Below are positions 1 to 7,600 of a DNA stretch of 64,000 nt, piece by piece. A program made the position numbers and the translations under genes. Position 1 is the first letter of the stretch, and every line of letters starts with the position of its first letter. The stretch comes from Kangiella koreensis DSM 16069 (GTDB lineage: Bacteria > Pseudomonadota > Gammaproteobacteria > Enterobacterales > Kangiellaceae). Below the pieces are notes generated by a model, which was given only the letters and a program-made list of their open reading frames with translations, was not told the DNA's origin and ran no database searches. The stretch lies in contig NC_013166.1 in NCBI RefSeq assembly GCF_000024085.1, positions 992,001 to 1,056,000 on the forward strand, read 5' to 3'.

Positions 1-158
1 GAGGCTAAAGTCAAAACAAAGGTGGTTGCCACTGACATACCAATCGCTGTTTCGAGTTTTCCAGACACGCCCATAAATGGACAAAGCCCAAGGAACTTCA
101 CCAGAACAAAATTATTGACCAAAACGGTACCGATAAAGAGTAGCAGATACTCGCCCAT
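1..158 (-). CDS. rsxA: RsxA/RnfA electron transport complex subunit, 5' end only
   Basis: The reverse strand from the ATG at 156-158 reads [17 protein letters not shown], then [12 protein letters not shown], and runs off the window edge after 52 codons. This is the highly conserved N-terminus of RsxA/RnfA, an integral inner-membrane subunit of the Rnf/Rsx ion-pumping ferredoxin:NAD oxidoreductase (in E. coli it keeps SoxR reduced). The first membrane helix and the conserved Asn-Asn pair are visible. A weak AAGGTG lies about 10 bases upstream of the start. The rest of the rsx operon should lie to the left of the window. The frame is open throughout the visible part. The identification rests on sequence recognition of a short but very characteristic stretch. 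Confidence 0.85.
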   Translation of the reverse strand, partial: MGEYLLLFIGTVLVNNFVLVKFLGLCPFMGVSGKLETAIGMSVATTFVLTLA

Positions 159-414
159 CAGCTGATAACACCTTGTTTTTGCGCAATTTTCGCGACGGAG
201 TGGATCGAAATAGACAATTCGTAAAAGTTGCCATCGAAAGACTGCATATTATGAGGGATAGCAGGTTTCTAAACAACCACAGAAAGTTTAGGGAATTGAC
301 TTGGATCAATCAGCGAGTTCATAACAAGGGCAAGTGTGGCTCATACATAAATGAAGTTCTATTGTCTGCACCGACAAATATTGCCGGTGCATCAGTGGAG
401 TTATGTTTTCAAAA

Positions 415-951
415 TTATTTTACGCGTATCACACGGTAGGTTTTATTTCTTCCCTTGACGTTCATATTGTAGCTGCCCATGAAGCCTTTCTCGATCGTCA
501 CAGTAGGGTTTGTGATTTTATAGTAACCAGGGCGAAGATCGGTGATTTCCCAGACTTGACCATTATCTAGCTGAACTTTTAGGCCTTTTTTCCACTCACT
601 GAATTCACCGAGGGCTGTAGCGGTGATTTTATCAAGCGTTTCCTCCTCTTTTTTAATGCGCTCTTGACCAAACTCCTCGATTTTATCTTTTTTGCCAGCA
701 GCTTTGTTTTTTGTTTTTTGTTTCTGGGTTTGCTCCTGAATCTCTGGCTTAGCAGGTTGTACTGGTTTTTCAGGTTGTGCTGCCTGTTCTGGCTTTTGTG
801 AGGCCGCTTTGTGTTTGAGGAATTGGTCATAGCAGGCCAGGCGCTTGGCGTCGTCTGTGATGGCCGCGCAATCTTCTGGAGTTGATGCCGCAACAGCGAA
901 GTTTGCCCATGCGGTTATCCCAAATAAAATGCAGATGTGCTTTATATTCAT
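415..951 (-). CDS. Periplasmic hypothetical protein with CxAI..RLxCYD motif
   Basis: Protein of about 178 aa. An N-terminal signal peptide (MNIKHICILFGITAW..., likely cut after AVA) is followed by an EDCAAITDDAKRLACYD motif, then a low-complexity Gln/Lys/Pro linker, then a C-terminal segment with NGQVWEITD and a basic end. The Cys-Ala-x-Ile...Arg-Leu-x-Cys-Tyr-Asp motif recurs in small secreted proteobacterial proteins, including type VI-associated VasI/TagO-like proteins, but no other secretion gene is nearby. An in-frame ATG four codons upstream (963) is possible. I prefer the inner start because it gives a cleaner signal peptide and sits 7 bases after a GAG. The two cysteines could form a disulfide in the periplasm. 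The function is not known to me. Confidence 0.7.
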   Translation of the reverse strand: MNIKHICILFGITAWANFAVAASTPEDCAAITDDAKRLACYDQFLKHKAASQKPEQAAQPEKPVQPAKPEIQEQTQKQKTKNKAAGKKDKIEEFGQERIKKEEETLDKITATALGEFSEWKKGLKVQLDNGQVWEITDLRPGYYKITNPTVTIEKGFMGSYNMNVKGRNKTYRVIRVK

Positions 952-980
952 ATTAGTTCTCATTCCTGTTCTAACTGTGC

Positions 981-1008
981 TTGCTATATTAAAGCAATTT
1001 CATAATAA
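981..1008 (+). promoter_or_regulatory. Candidate sigma-70 promoter of the response regulator
   Basis: TTGCTA (981-986), a 16-base spacer and TAATAA (1003-1008) lie about 50 bases upstream of the gacA/uvrY ATG, in AT-rich DNA between two divergent genes. The match is moderate and unsupported by anything else. Confidence 0.35.
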
Positions 1009-1056
1009 TTGAACCGCTATTTTATTCAAAAATATAAATGAGTTATTGAGGTTTAC

Positions 1057-1695
1057 ATGATTAAAGTCTTGCTGGTGGATGATCACGATTTGGTACGCAT
1101 GGGATTAGGTCGTCTACTTTCCGATGCTGATGGAATTGAGGTTGTGGGCGAGGCTGAGTCTGGGGAAGAAGCAATCAAGAAAGTTAAAGAGCTCAATCCT
1201 CATGTTGTGATGATGGATGCCAATATGCCGGGGATTGGTGGTTTAGAAGCTACCCGACGTATGTTGCGCTTCGAGCCAGACCTTAAGGTAATTGCTTTAA
1301 CGGTGCATGGCTCTGAGCCTTATCCAACACAGTTTATTGCTGCAGGCGCGATGGGTTATTTGACTAAAGGTACCGATATTAATGAAATGGTTAAAGCCAT
1401 TCACTCGGTTAATCGCGGTAAACTTTATCTGGCTGCAGAAGTGGCGCAGCAGATGGCACTCAGCCAGTTTAGCAAAACTGAAGATAATCCTTTTAGTACC
1501 TTGTCCGAGCGCGAAATGCAGATCATGTTGATGATCACGCGCGGAGAAAAAGTCCAGTCGATTTCCGATAAGTTGCATTTAAGCCCTAAGACGGTGAACA
1601 GTTATCGTTACCGTTTGTTTGAAAAGCTGGGTGTTGAGAATGATGTCAGCCTGACGCATATGGCGCTTCGTTACAAAGTGATCGAGTCCCAGTAG
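1057..1695 (+). CDS. uvrY: GacA/UvrY-family response regulator
   Basis: 212 aa. An N-terminal receiver domain (about 1-120) has the acidic pair D8/D9, phospho-acceptor Asp54 (VVMMDANMPGIGG), Thr82 and Lys104. It is followed by a LuxR/NarL helix-turn-helix (about 145-205, LSEREMQIM...LSPKTVNSYRYR). The length, the sequence and its position directly upstream of uvrC identify it as GacA/UvrY, partner of the BarA/GacS sensor kinase. In gammaproteobacteria this regulator activates CsrA-sequestering small RNAs (CsrB/C, RsmX/Y/Z), and a candidate target RNA with a matching upstream box lies at about 16.7-17.0 kb in this window. A TGAGG Shine-Dalgarno sequence precedes the ATG. BarA/GacS itself is not in the window. 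Confidence 0.93.
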   Translation: MIKVLLVDDHDLVRMGLGRLLSDADGIEVVGEAESGEEAIKKVKELNPHVVMMDANMPGIGGLEATRRMLRFEPDLKVIALTVHGSEPYPTQFIAAGAMGYLTKGTDINEMVKAIHSVNRGKLYLAAEVAQQMALSQFSKTEDNPFSTLSEREMQIMLMITRGEKVQSISDKLHLSPKTVNSYRYRLFEKLGVENDVSLTHMALRYKVIESQ

Positions 1696-1717
1696 TCAAT
1701 AAGCAACCGAGAGCCTC

Positions 1718-3556
1718 ATGAGTCCTGCGGACGATAATTTACCTTCCACTAAACCTCAGATTAAAAAAATTCTTGCTCACCTGAGTCATAAGCCCGGCGT
1801 GTATCAGATGCTGGGCAAAGATGGCGAAACCCTTTATGTCGGCAAGGCCAAGAACCTCTCCAATCGCGTTAAAAGTTATTTCACCCGTCAATATCAATCG
1901 CCTAAAACTGAACTGCTGGTTACTTACATCGAAGACATCCACACCACGGTGACGGAAACTGAAACTGAAGCGCTGCTGCTCGAAAATAATCTGATCAAGA
2001 AATACAAACCGCGTTTCAATGTGCTGTTTCGTGACGATAAGTCGTATCCTTATGTCTTTTTGTCAGCGGGAGATTTTCCGCGACTGGCCTACCATCGTGG
2101 TGCCAAGAAAGAGAAGGGGGACTACTTTGGGCCTTTCCCCAGTTCCAGCGCAGTGCGCCAGAGCTTGTCGCTGATTCAAAAGACCTTCCAGATTCGGCAA
2201 TGCGAAGACAGCTATTTTGCCAATCGCTCACGCCCCTGTTTGCAGTACCAGATTAAGCGCTGCACTGCGCCTTGTGTGGACTATATCTCGAAAGAAGATT
2301 ACGCCAAGGATGTTGAGAACGTGAAGCTGTTTTACCAGGGCAAAAGCGAGCAGGTTATAAAGCGGCTACAGAAGAAGATGGATGTGGCGAGTCAGGAGCT
2401 GGATTTTGAGTTGGCCGCCCGTTATCGCGACCAGATTAAGCAGATGCGCCATGTCATGCAGCAACAGGTGATCAGCGGTACCGCGTCGGATCTGGATGTG
2501 ATTGGCGTGGCTTATGCCTCCGGTGTTTGCTGTATTTTGTTGGTCTTTATTCGCCAGGGCATGATTGTCGGTAATAAAACCTATTTCCCGAAAGTGCCCA
2601 AGCACAGCGATTTGCAGGAAATTGTTTCGACCTTCCTCGGTTTTTATTATTTATCCGGTGCGGAAATTCCCAAGCAGGTGGTGATTGAAAGTCTGCCGGA
2701 GGATATCGAGGCGCTACAGGAGGCTTTTGGTGAACAGCGTGGCAACAAGGTAACGATTCGCCAGGCCAGCCGTGGACAGGTTAAGGAATGGCAGACCTTT
2801 GCCAATAAGAATGCTGAACATTCACTGCGCGCCAAGCTTAACAGCAAGTCCAATTTCACTCAGCGTTTGCTGGATCTGCAAAAAGCACTGCAGATGGAAC
2901 ATATGCCGAAACATGTGGAGTGCTTTGATATCAGCCATACGCAGGGCCAGCAAACAGTGGCGTCTTGTGTGGTGTTTGACGAAAACGGCCCCAAGAAAGC
3001 TGACTATCGCATATTTAATATCTCGGGGATTACTGGCGGTGATGATTATGCCGCCATGCAGCAAGCCTTGACACGTCGCTACAAGCGCCTTAAGGACGAA
3101 CAGCAGGCATTGCCCGACCTGGTCATTGTCGATGGCGGGAAAGGGCAGCTGGCCAAGGCTGAAGAAGTCTTCAATGAGCTGGAGTTAAAGTCGAGCTATC
3201 TGATCGGCGTGTCGAAAGGTAGCGATCGTAAAGTCGGCATGGAGCAGATCTGGTTTCCGGGCCAGCATCAGCCGTTATTATTGGACGATGACTCCAAGGC
3301 GATGCACTTTATTCAGCATATTCGCGACGAAGCGCATCGCTTCGCGATTACGAAACACCGTCATCAACGTAAGAAGTCAGCGACCAAGTCTTTGCTGGAA
3401 GAAATTCCCGGAGTCGGCGCTAAGCGACGTCAGGCACTGTTGAGGCACTTCGGAGGCTGGCAAGAAGTTGAAAAAGCCAGCGTTAAAGATATTGCTGGTG
3501 CGCCGGGTGTCAGCATGTCTCTGGCGCAAAAAATTTATGATTATTTGCATAGTTAG
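1718..3556 (+). CDS. uvrC: UvrABC excinuclease subunit C
   Basis: 612 aa, the normal length. UvrC makes both incisions around bulky DNA lesions in nucleotide excision repair. Visible parts are the N-terminal GIY-YIG nuclease (about 25-105, KPGVYQML...LYVGKAKNL), a Cys-rich patch (CLQYQIKRCTAPC), a central UVR motif that contacts UvrB (about 205-240, LAARYRDQIKQMR), an RNase H-like domain with the conserved CFDISH and VIVDGGKGQL, and a C-terminal tandem helix-hairpin-helix (EEIPGVGAKRRQALLRHFGG...). It starts 22 bases after uvrY, the classical gammaproteobacterial order, so co-transcription is likely. No defects are seen. Confidence 0.97.
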   Translation: MSPADDNLPSTKPQIKKILAHLSHKPGVYQMLGKDGETLYVGKAKNLSNRVKSYFTRQYQSPKTELLVTYIEDIHTTVTETETEALLLENNLIKKYKPRFNVLFRDDKSYPYVFLSAGDFPRLAYHRGAKKEKGDYFGPFPSSSAVRQSLSLIQKTFQIRQCEDSYFANRSRPCLQYQIKRCTAPCVDYISKEDYAKDVENVKLFYQGKSEQVIKRLQKKMDVASQELDFELAARYRDQIKQMRHVMQQQVISGTASDLDVIGVAYASGVCCILLVFIRQGMIVGNKTYFPKVPKHSDLQEIVSTFLGFYYLSGAEIPKQVVIESLPEDIEALQEAFGEQRGNKVTIRQASRGQVKEWQTFANKNAEHSLRAKLNSKSNFTQRLLDLQKALQMEHMPKHVECFDISHTQGQQTVASCVVFDENGPKKADYRIFNISGITGGDDYAAMQQALTRRYKRLKDEQQALPDLVIVDGGKGQLAKAEEVFNELELKSSYLIGVSKGSDRKVGMEQIWFPGQHQPLLLDDDSKAMHFIQHIRDEAHRFAITKHRHQRKKSATKSLLEEIPGVGAKRRQALLRHFGGWQEVEKASVKDIAGAPGVSMSLAQKIYDYLHS

Positions 3557-3627
3557 CGGTATTTCTTAAAAACAATCCGCTACAATGATGCGGTCAATAA
3601 CAATCAATTAGGAACAAGAAAGTCACC

Positions 3628-4194
3628 ATGTGGAACTTACCCAACGTACTTACTGCTTTTCGAATTTTGCTGGTCCCGCTGTTTGTCATATTCTTTTATA
3701 TCGATAGCTCAGTTGCACGCTGGATAACTTTAGGTATCTTCTGTTTTGCGGCTGCGACCGATTGGCTGGATGGCTTTTTAGCGCGTCGCATGAATATTGA
3801 GTCGCCATTCGGGGCATTTCTTGATCCTGTTGCTGATAAGTTGATGGTGGCAATAACCCTTATCCTGCTAGTTGAGAGAGAAGGGAGCCTATTACTGGCG
3901 ATTCCTGCCATGGTCATCATCGGTCGTGAGATAACGATTTCGGCACTGCGCGAGTGGATGGCCGAAGTGGGTAATCGTGCGGTGGTTGGTGTGTCCGTGA
4001 TTGGTAAGTTGAAAACGCTGAGTCAGATGTTTGCGATATTCTTGTTCCTGCTGGCGCCGCCAAGCGTATTCGGTCTGCCTAAGACCTTCGGCTTCGTCTT
4101 TATCTGGCTATCAGCGCTGCTGACATTATGGTCAATGTTTAGTTATTTAAAAGCTGCCTGGCCGTACTTGACAAGCTCGGAGAATGACGCATAA
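3628..4194 (+). CDS. pgsA: CDP-diacylglycerol--glycerol-3-phosphate 3-phosphatidyltransferase
   Basis: 188 aa integral inner-membrane enzyme that makes phosphatidylglycerol phosphate, the committed step toward phosphatidylglycerol and cardiolipin. The CDP-alcohol phosphotransferase signature DGxxARx8GxxxDxxxD is perfect (DGFLARRMNIESPFGAFLDP continuing to VADK). Several hydrophobic helices follow. The N-terminus MWNLPNVLTAFRI is typical of PgsA. It sits 71 bases downstream of uvrC and just upstream of the tRNA cluster, the same order as in E. coli. An AGGAAC lies upstream of the ATG. Confidence 0.96.
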   Translation: MWNLPNVLTAFRILLVPLFVIFFYIDSSVARWITLGIFCFAAATDWLDGFLARRMNIESPFGAFLDPVADKLMVAITLILLVEREGSLLLAIPAMVIIGREITISALREWMAEVGNRAVVGVSVIGKLKTLSQMFAIFLFLLAPPSVFGLPKTFGFVFIWLSALLTLWSMFSYLKAAWPYLTSSENDA

Positions 4195-4298
4195 TAACCA
4201 GCTTCTGACGCGGCACCAGGATTATAGGCTAAAAAAAGAACATATTGTTCAAGCCTTAATCAGCATCAGAAAGCGTGCTAAAAAATTGATTTTTTGTG

Positions 4299-4326
4299 TT
4301 GACACATAAAGATTTCACAGTAAAAT
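4299..4326 (+). promoter_or_regulatory. Strong sigma-70 promoter of the tRNA operon
   Basis: A perfect TTGACA (4299-4304), a 16-base spacer and TAAAAT (4321-4326) are followed by a GC-rich discriminator (GCACGCC). This is the typical layout of a stringently controlled stable-RNA promoter. Transcription would begin near 4333, about 10 bases before the mature tRNA-Gly. Confidence 0.8.
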
Positions 4327-4343
4327 GCACGCCATCAAATGAC

Positions 4344-4419
4344 GCGGGAATAGCTCAGCTGGTAGAGCACAACCTTGCCAAGGTTGGGGTCGCGAGTTCG
4401 AATCTCGTTTCCCGCTCCA
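4344..4419 (+). tRNA. tRNA-Gly (anticodon GCC)
   Basis: 76 nt cloverleaf. The acceptor stem GCGGGAA pairs with TTCCCGC, the D-loop is AGCTCAGCTGGTAGAGC, the anticodon GCC is at 4377-4379 inside the CTTGCCAAG arm, and the T-loop is GTTCGAATC. The CCA end is encoded. It is the first gene of a Gly-Cys-Leu cluster located after pgsA, as in E. coli glyW-cysT-leuZ. Confidence 0.97.
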
Positions 4420-4424
4420 AATTC

Positions 4425-4456
4425 AAAACCTCGGTGCTTCTAGGCCGAGGTTTTTT
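4425..4456 (+). terminator. Terminator-like hairpin between tRNA-Gly and tRNA-Cys
   Basis: AAAACCTCGG (4425-4434) and CCGAGG (4445-4450), with a 10-base loop, are followed by six T residues. It has the form of an intrinsic terminator yet lies inside the tRNA cluster, so it may partly uncouple tRNA-Gly from tRNA-Cys/Leu, or act in processing. Confidence 0.7.
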
Positions 4457-4483
4457 ATATCAGCACCAGCAAAACTGATTTAT

Positions 4484-4557
4484 GGCTGAGTGGTAGAGTG
4501 GCTATACAGCGGATTGCAAATCCGTGGACGTCGGTTCGACTCCGGCCTCAGCCTCCA
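4484..4557 (+). tRNA. tRNA-Cys (anticodon GCA)
   Basis: 74 nt. The acceptor stem GGCTGAG pairs with CTCAGCC, the anticodon GCA is at 4516-4518 in GGATTGCAAATCC, the T-loop is GGTTCGACTCC, the discriminator is U (usual for tRNA-Cys) and CCA is encoded. Confidence 0.97.
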
Positions 4558-4601
4558 TAATTACGGTTAGCTATAAACTGGTGTGATAGAGCAAGTCATC
4601 T

Positions 4602-4688
4602 GCCCAGGTGGCGAAATTGGTAGACGCAAGGGACTTAAAATCCCTCGGTGGCAACACCGTGCCGGTTCGATTCCGGCCCTGGGCACCA
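4602..4688 (+). tRNA. tRNA-Leu (anticodon TAA)
   Basis: 87 nt class II tRNA with a long variable arm. The acceptor stem GCCCAGG pairs with CCTGGGC, the D-arm is TGGCGAAATTGGTAGACGC, the anticodon TAA is at 4636-4638, the variable arm is CGGTGGCAACACCG, the T-loop is GGTTCGATTCC, the discriminator is A and CCA is encoded. The T-rich stretch that follows may end the transcript. Confidence 0.97.
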
Positions 4689-4859
4689 TCTCTTTTTATA
4701 TAAAATTCCCTACTTTTTTTGTTCGTTCAATCAGTCCACTTAAACCAAAAGCTAAGTAATTCTCGATTATTCAATTCTTTTGATAGATTCTCCTGAAAAT
4801 TAGATTTCGATTGCCTATAATCATGCGAGAACTCATCGTTAGGATATTCATCGTCATTC

Positions 4860-6680
4860 ATGACTCAATACCAGATTCTTCCCATAGATCCACACGCCCA
4901 TCTTTTTGAAGTAACCCTGACTCTTGATAAACCATCCGGTTCAGAGATTGAGCTGTATTTGCCCAACTGGATTCCGGGCAGCTATATGATCCGTGATTTT
5001 GCCAAGCATGTTCAATGGTTAAAGGCTGAGTCACAGGGTAAAGCTTTGCCGGTTAGTAAGTTGGATAAAGCACGTTGGCTGGTGGGGGAGGTTGCCGGGC
5101 CGCTTGTGATTCGTTATCAGGTGTATGCCTGGGACTTGTCGGTGCGAGGAGCGCATCTCGATCAGACTCATGGTTTTTTCAATGGCACCAGCGTGTTCCT
5201 GGCGGTCAAAGGGCAGGAAGAGGCTGAGTGTCGTGTCAACATTGAGCAACCTAAGGGTGATGCTTATCAATCCTGGCGTGTCGCCACTGGCCTGAAGCCT
5301 GTTGATGGAACAAAAGAGTTTGAATTTGGCTGGTATGCTGCGGATAACTATGATGAGTTAATTGACTGTCCGGTTGAGATGTCAGACTTTCGCTTAATCA
5401 GTTTTGAAGCCTGCGGTGTTCCGCATCACATGGCGCTGACTGGCAAACATCAAGTTGACGAGACACGCCTGAAAAATGATCTGATTAAAATTTGCGAGCA
5501 TCACATTCGCTTTTTTGGCGAGCCGGCTCCGGTCGATCGCTATATCTTTATGACCTATGTGCTGGGTAAAGGTTTTGGTGGTCTTGAGCATCGCAACTCA
5601 ACCGCGCTGCATTGCAGTCGCGAAGATTTACCCTTGCCCAGCGATGATCCAGAGAAGGTGAAAGATTCGTATCTGACGTTTTTAGATTTGTGTTCGCATG
5701 AGTACTTTCATACCTGGAACGTGAAACGTATTAAACCTGCGGCGTTTTTACCTTACGACACACAGCAGGAATCCTATACTGAGTTGTTGTGGGCTTTTGA
5801 AGGTTTCACTTCCTACTATGACAATTTAGCCTTGGTACAGACTGGTATCATTCCGATTAAGCAATACCTGCTAAGTATTGCTAAAACCATTACTGTTTTA
5901 GAGCGAGCGCGAGGTCGTTTGATTCAGTCCATTGCGGATTCAAGCTTCGATGCTTGGACCAAGTTTTATAAGCAAGATGAGAATGCACCCAATTCAGTGG
6001 TCAGCTATTACGGTAAGGGTACTGTGATTGCGCTATGCATGGATTTGTTAATTCGACAGTTAACGGATAATCAAAAATCATTACGGGATGTGATGGTGCG
6101 TTTATGGCAGGATTTTGGTCAGAAGCAGATTGGCGTTAAAAATGACTCGATTCAGAATATCACGATTGAAATCTGCGGTGAGCAACATCAATCCGAGTTA
6201 GAGCAGTTTTTCCAGCAAGCACTTTATTCGACTGATGAATTACCCGTGGAGGAATTGCTGAAAACCGTTGATTTGGAACTTGTCTTCCAGCCAAAAAATG
6301 ATCGCAATGATAAAGGCCAGGTTAAAGATGAAATGCCTCATAACAAACCAAAGCCCAGTTTAGGGATTGATTATCAGGCGGCCAGTCTTGGAATCATGGT
6401 TAAGTCGGTCTACTGGGATTCGGCGGCTTGCGAAGCTGGCATTTCTGCAGGCGATCAATTAATTAGCATGAACGATCTGAAAATAGATAATGATGAGTTC
6501 GCGAAACGTCTGGCCGAGTGTGAAATCGGCGAAACCGTTGTTATTCGTGGTTTTCGCCGCGATGAACTGATCCGTTTTGAAGCGACATTGCGAGCGAGTG
6601 TTGCCGATACTGCATACCTGGTTTACAGCAGTGAACAGAAAGATCAGTCAGATAAGCTGAAGCAGTGGCTGACTGTATAA
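4860..6680 (+). CDS. M61-family glycyl aminopeptidase-like metallopeptidase with PDZ domain
   Basis: 606 aa. An N-terminal beta-rich domain (about 1-170) precedes a thermolysin-like catalytic domain with the zinc motif HEYFH (H280, E281, H284) followed by TWNVKRIKP, and the downstream glutamate in WAFEGFTSYYDNL. A C-terminal PDZ domain (about 495-590, SLGIMVKSVYWDSAACEAGISAGD) would bind a peptide terminus or substrate. This arrangement is that of the M61 family, whose characterised member removes N-terminal Gly or Ala. No signal peptide is visible, so it is probably cytosolic. It stands alone downstream of the tRNAs. The ATG lacks a strong Shine-Dalgarno sequence, but the N-terminus (MTQYQILPIDPHAHLFEV) matches the usual family start. 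Confidence 0.9.
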   Translation: MTQYQILPIDPHAHLFEVTLTLDKPSGSEIELYLPNWIPGSYMIRDFAKHVQWLKAESQGKALPVSKLDKARWLVGEVAGPLVIRYQVYAWDLSVRGAHLDQTHGFFNGTSVFLAVKGQEEAECRVNIEQPKGDAYQSWRVATGLKPVDGTKEFEFGWYAADNYDELIDCPVEMSDFRLISFEACGVPHHMALTGKHQVDETRLKNDLIKICEHHIRFFGEPAPVDRYIFMTYVLGKGFGGLEHRNSTALHCSREDLPLPSDDPEKVKDSYLTFLDLCSHEYFHTWNVKRIKPAAFLPYDTQQESYTELLWAFEGFTSYYDNLALVQTGIIPIKQYLLSIAKTITVLERARGRLIQSIADSSFDAWTKFYKQDENAPNSVVSYYGKGTVIALCMDLLIRQLTDNQKSLRDVMVRLWQDFGQKQIGVKNDSIQNITIEICGEQHQSELEQFFQQALYSTDELPVEELLKTVDLELVFQPKNDRNDKGQVKDEMPHNKPKPSLGIDYQAASLGIMVKSVYWDSAACEAGISAGDQLISMNDLKIDNDEFAKRLAECEIGETVVIRGFRRDELIRFEATLRASVADTAYLVYSSEQKDQSDKLKQWLTV

Positions 6681-6736
6681 ATGATATCAAGAACGAATTT
6701 TATGTTTAAACATTGAGATAAAGAACGGGAAATACA

Positions 6737-7552
6737 ATGAAAATAGTAACCTTTAATATTAATAGTGTCCGTACTCGACCCCATCAGATTGAAGCACTGG
6801 TAGAAAAACATGATCCGGATATTATTTGCTTACAGGAAACCAAAGTACATGACGATGCGTTCCCGTTTGAATTATATGCGGACCTTGGTTACCACATCGA
6901 AATTCATGGTGGCAAAGCCCATTATGGTGTCGCCACTTTCAGTAAACAAAAGCCATTAACGGTAGAGAAGGGGTTTGCGACGGATCCAGAAGATGCGCAG
7001 CGTCGGATGATTATCACTACTTATCAGTTTGGCAATGAAACAATTAAAGTTCTGAACGGTTATTTCCCGCAGGGCGAAAATCGAGAGCATCCTGTGAAGT
7101 TTCCTTATAAGCAAAAGTTCTACGCCGATTTGTTGTCTTATTTGCAAAATGATCAGGGCGATCATCGAACTATCGTGTTGGGTGATATCAATATTTCCCC
7201 AGAAGATATTGATATTGGGATCGGTGAGCCTAATCGAAAACGCTGGCTTCGTGAAGGCAAGTGTAGCTTTCTGCCGGAAGAGCGTGAATGGTTGCAGAAG
7301 ATTTTAGCAACTGGGTTGTATGATACCTACCGTACCATTAATCCCGATGTTGACGATAAGTTCAGCTGGTTTGATTATCGTAGTCGTGGTTTCGAACGCG
7401 AACCAAGACGCGGTCTTCGTATTGATTCAGTATTTGCTTGCGATTGGTTAAACGAGAGAGCGGTTGCTTCGGATATTGATTACGAAATCCGGTCGATGGA
7501 ACGTCCGTCAGACCATGCGCCAGTATGGACTGAGTTTGACTTAAATCGTTAG
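6737..7552 (+). CDS. xthA: Exodeoxyribonuclease III
   Basis: 271 aa endonuclease/exonuclease/phosphatase-fold enzyme that cuts at abasic sites and removes 3' blocking groups in base excision repair. Family residues are visible: NINSVRTR near the start, the metal-binding glutamate in LQETKVHD, LGDINISPEDIDIG, GLRIDSVFA, and the catalytic histidine in PSDHAPVW at the C-terminus. The long RKRWLREGKCSFLPEE insert is typical of the ExoIII rather than the Exo A branch. A GGGAAA lies just upstream of the ATG. It is 56 bases after the M61 peptidase. Confidence 0.95.
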   Translation: MKIVTFNINSVRTRPHQIEALVEKHDPDIICLQETKVHDDAFPFELYADLGYHIEIHGGKAHYGVATFSKQKPLTVEKGFATDPEDAQRRMIITTYQFGNETIKVLNGYFPQGENREHPVKFPYKQKFYADLLSYLQNDQGDHRTIVLGDINISPEDIDIGIGEPNRKRWLREGKCSFLPEEREWLQKILATGLYDTYRTINPDVDDKFSWFDYRSRGFEREPRRGLRIDSVFACDWLNERAVASDIDYEIRSMERPSDHAPVWTEFDLNR

Positions 7553-7600
7553 GAACTGTTTTAATTTATTAATCACCTTCTTAATCGGAACTGGAAGCGT

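Noticed and set aside
367..391. TGCACCG/CGGTGCA hairpin as a terminator of the minus-strand hypothetical gene
   Set aside because: A 7-bp stem with an 11-base loop and no T run on either strand; too weak to call.
112..439. Two small open frames (minus 112-309 and plus 173-439) near the left edge
   Set aside because: They overlap the clear rsxA start on the minus strand in other frames and show no recognisable features or start signals.
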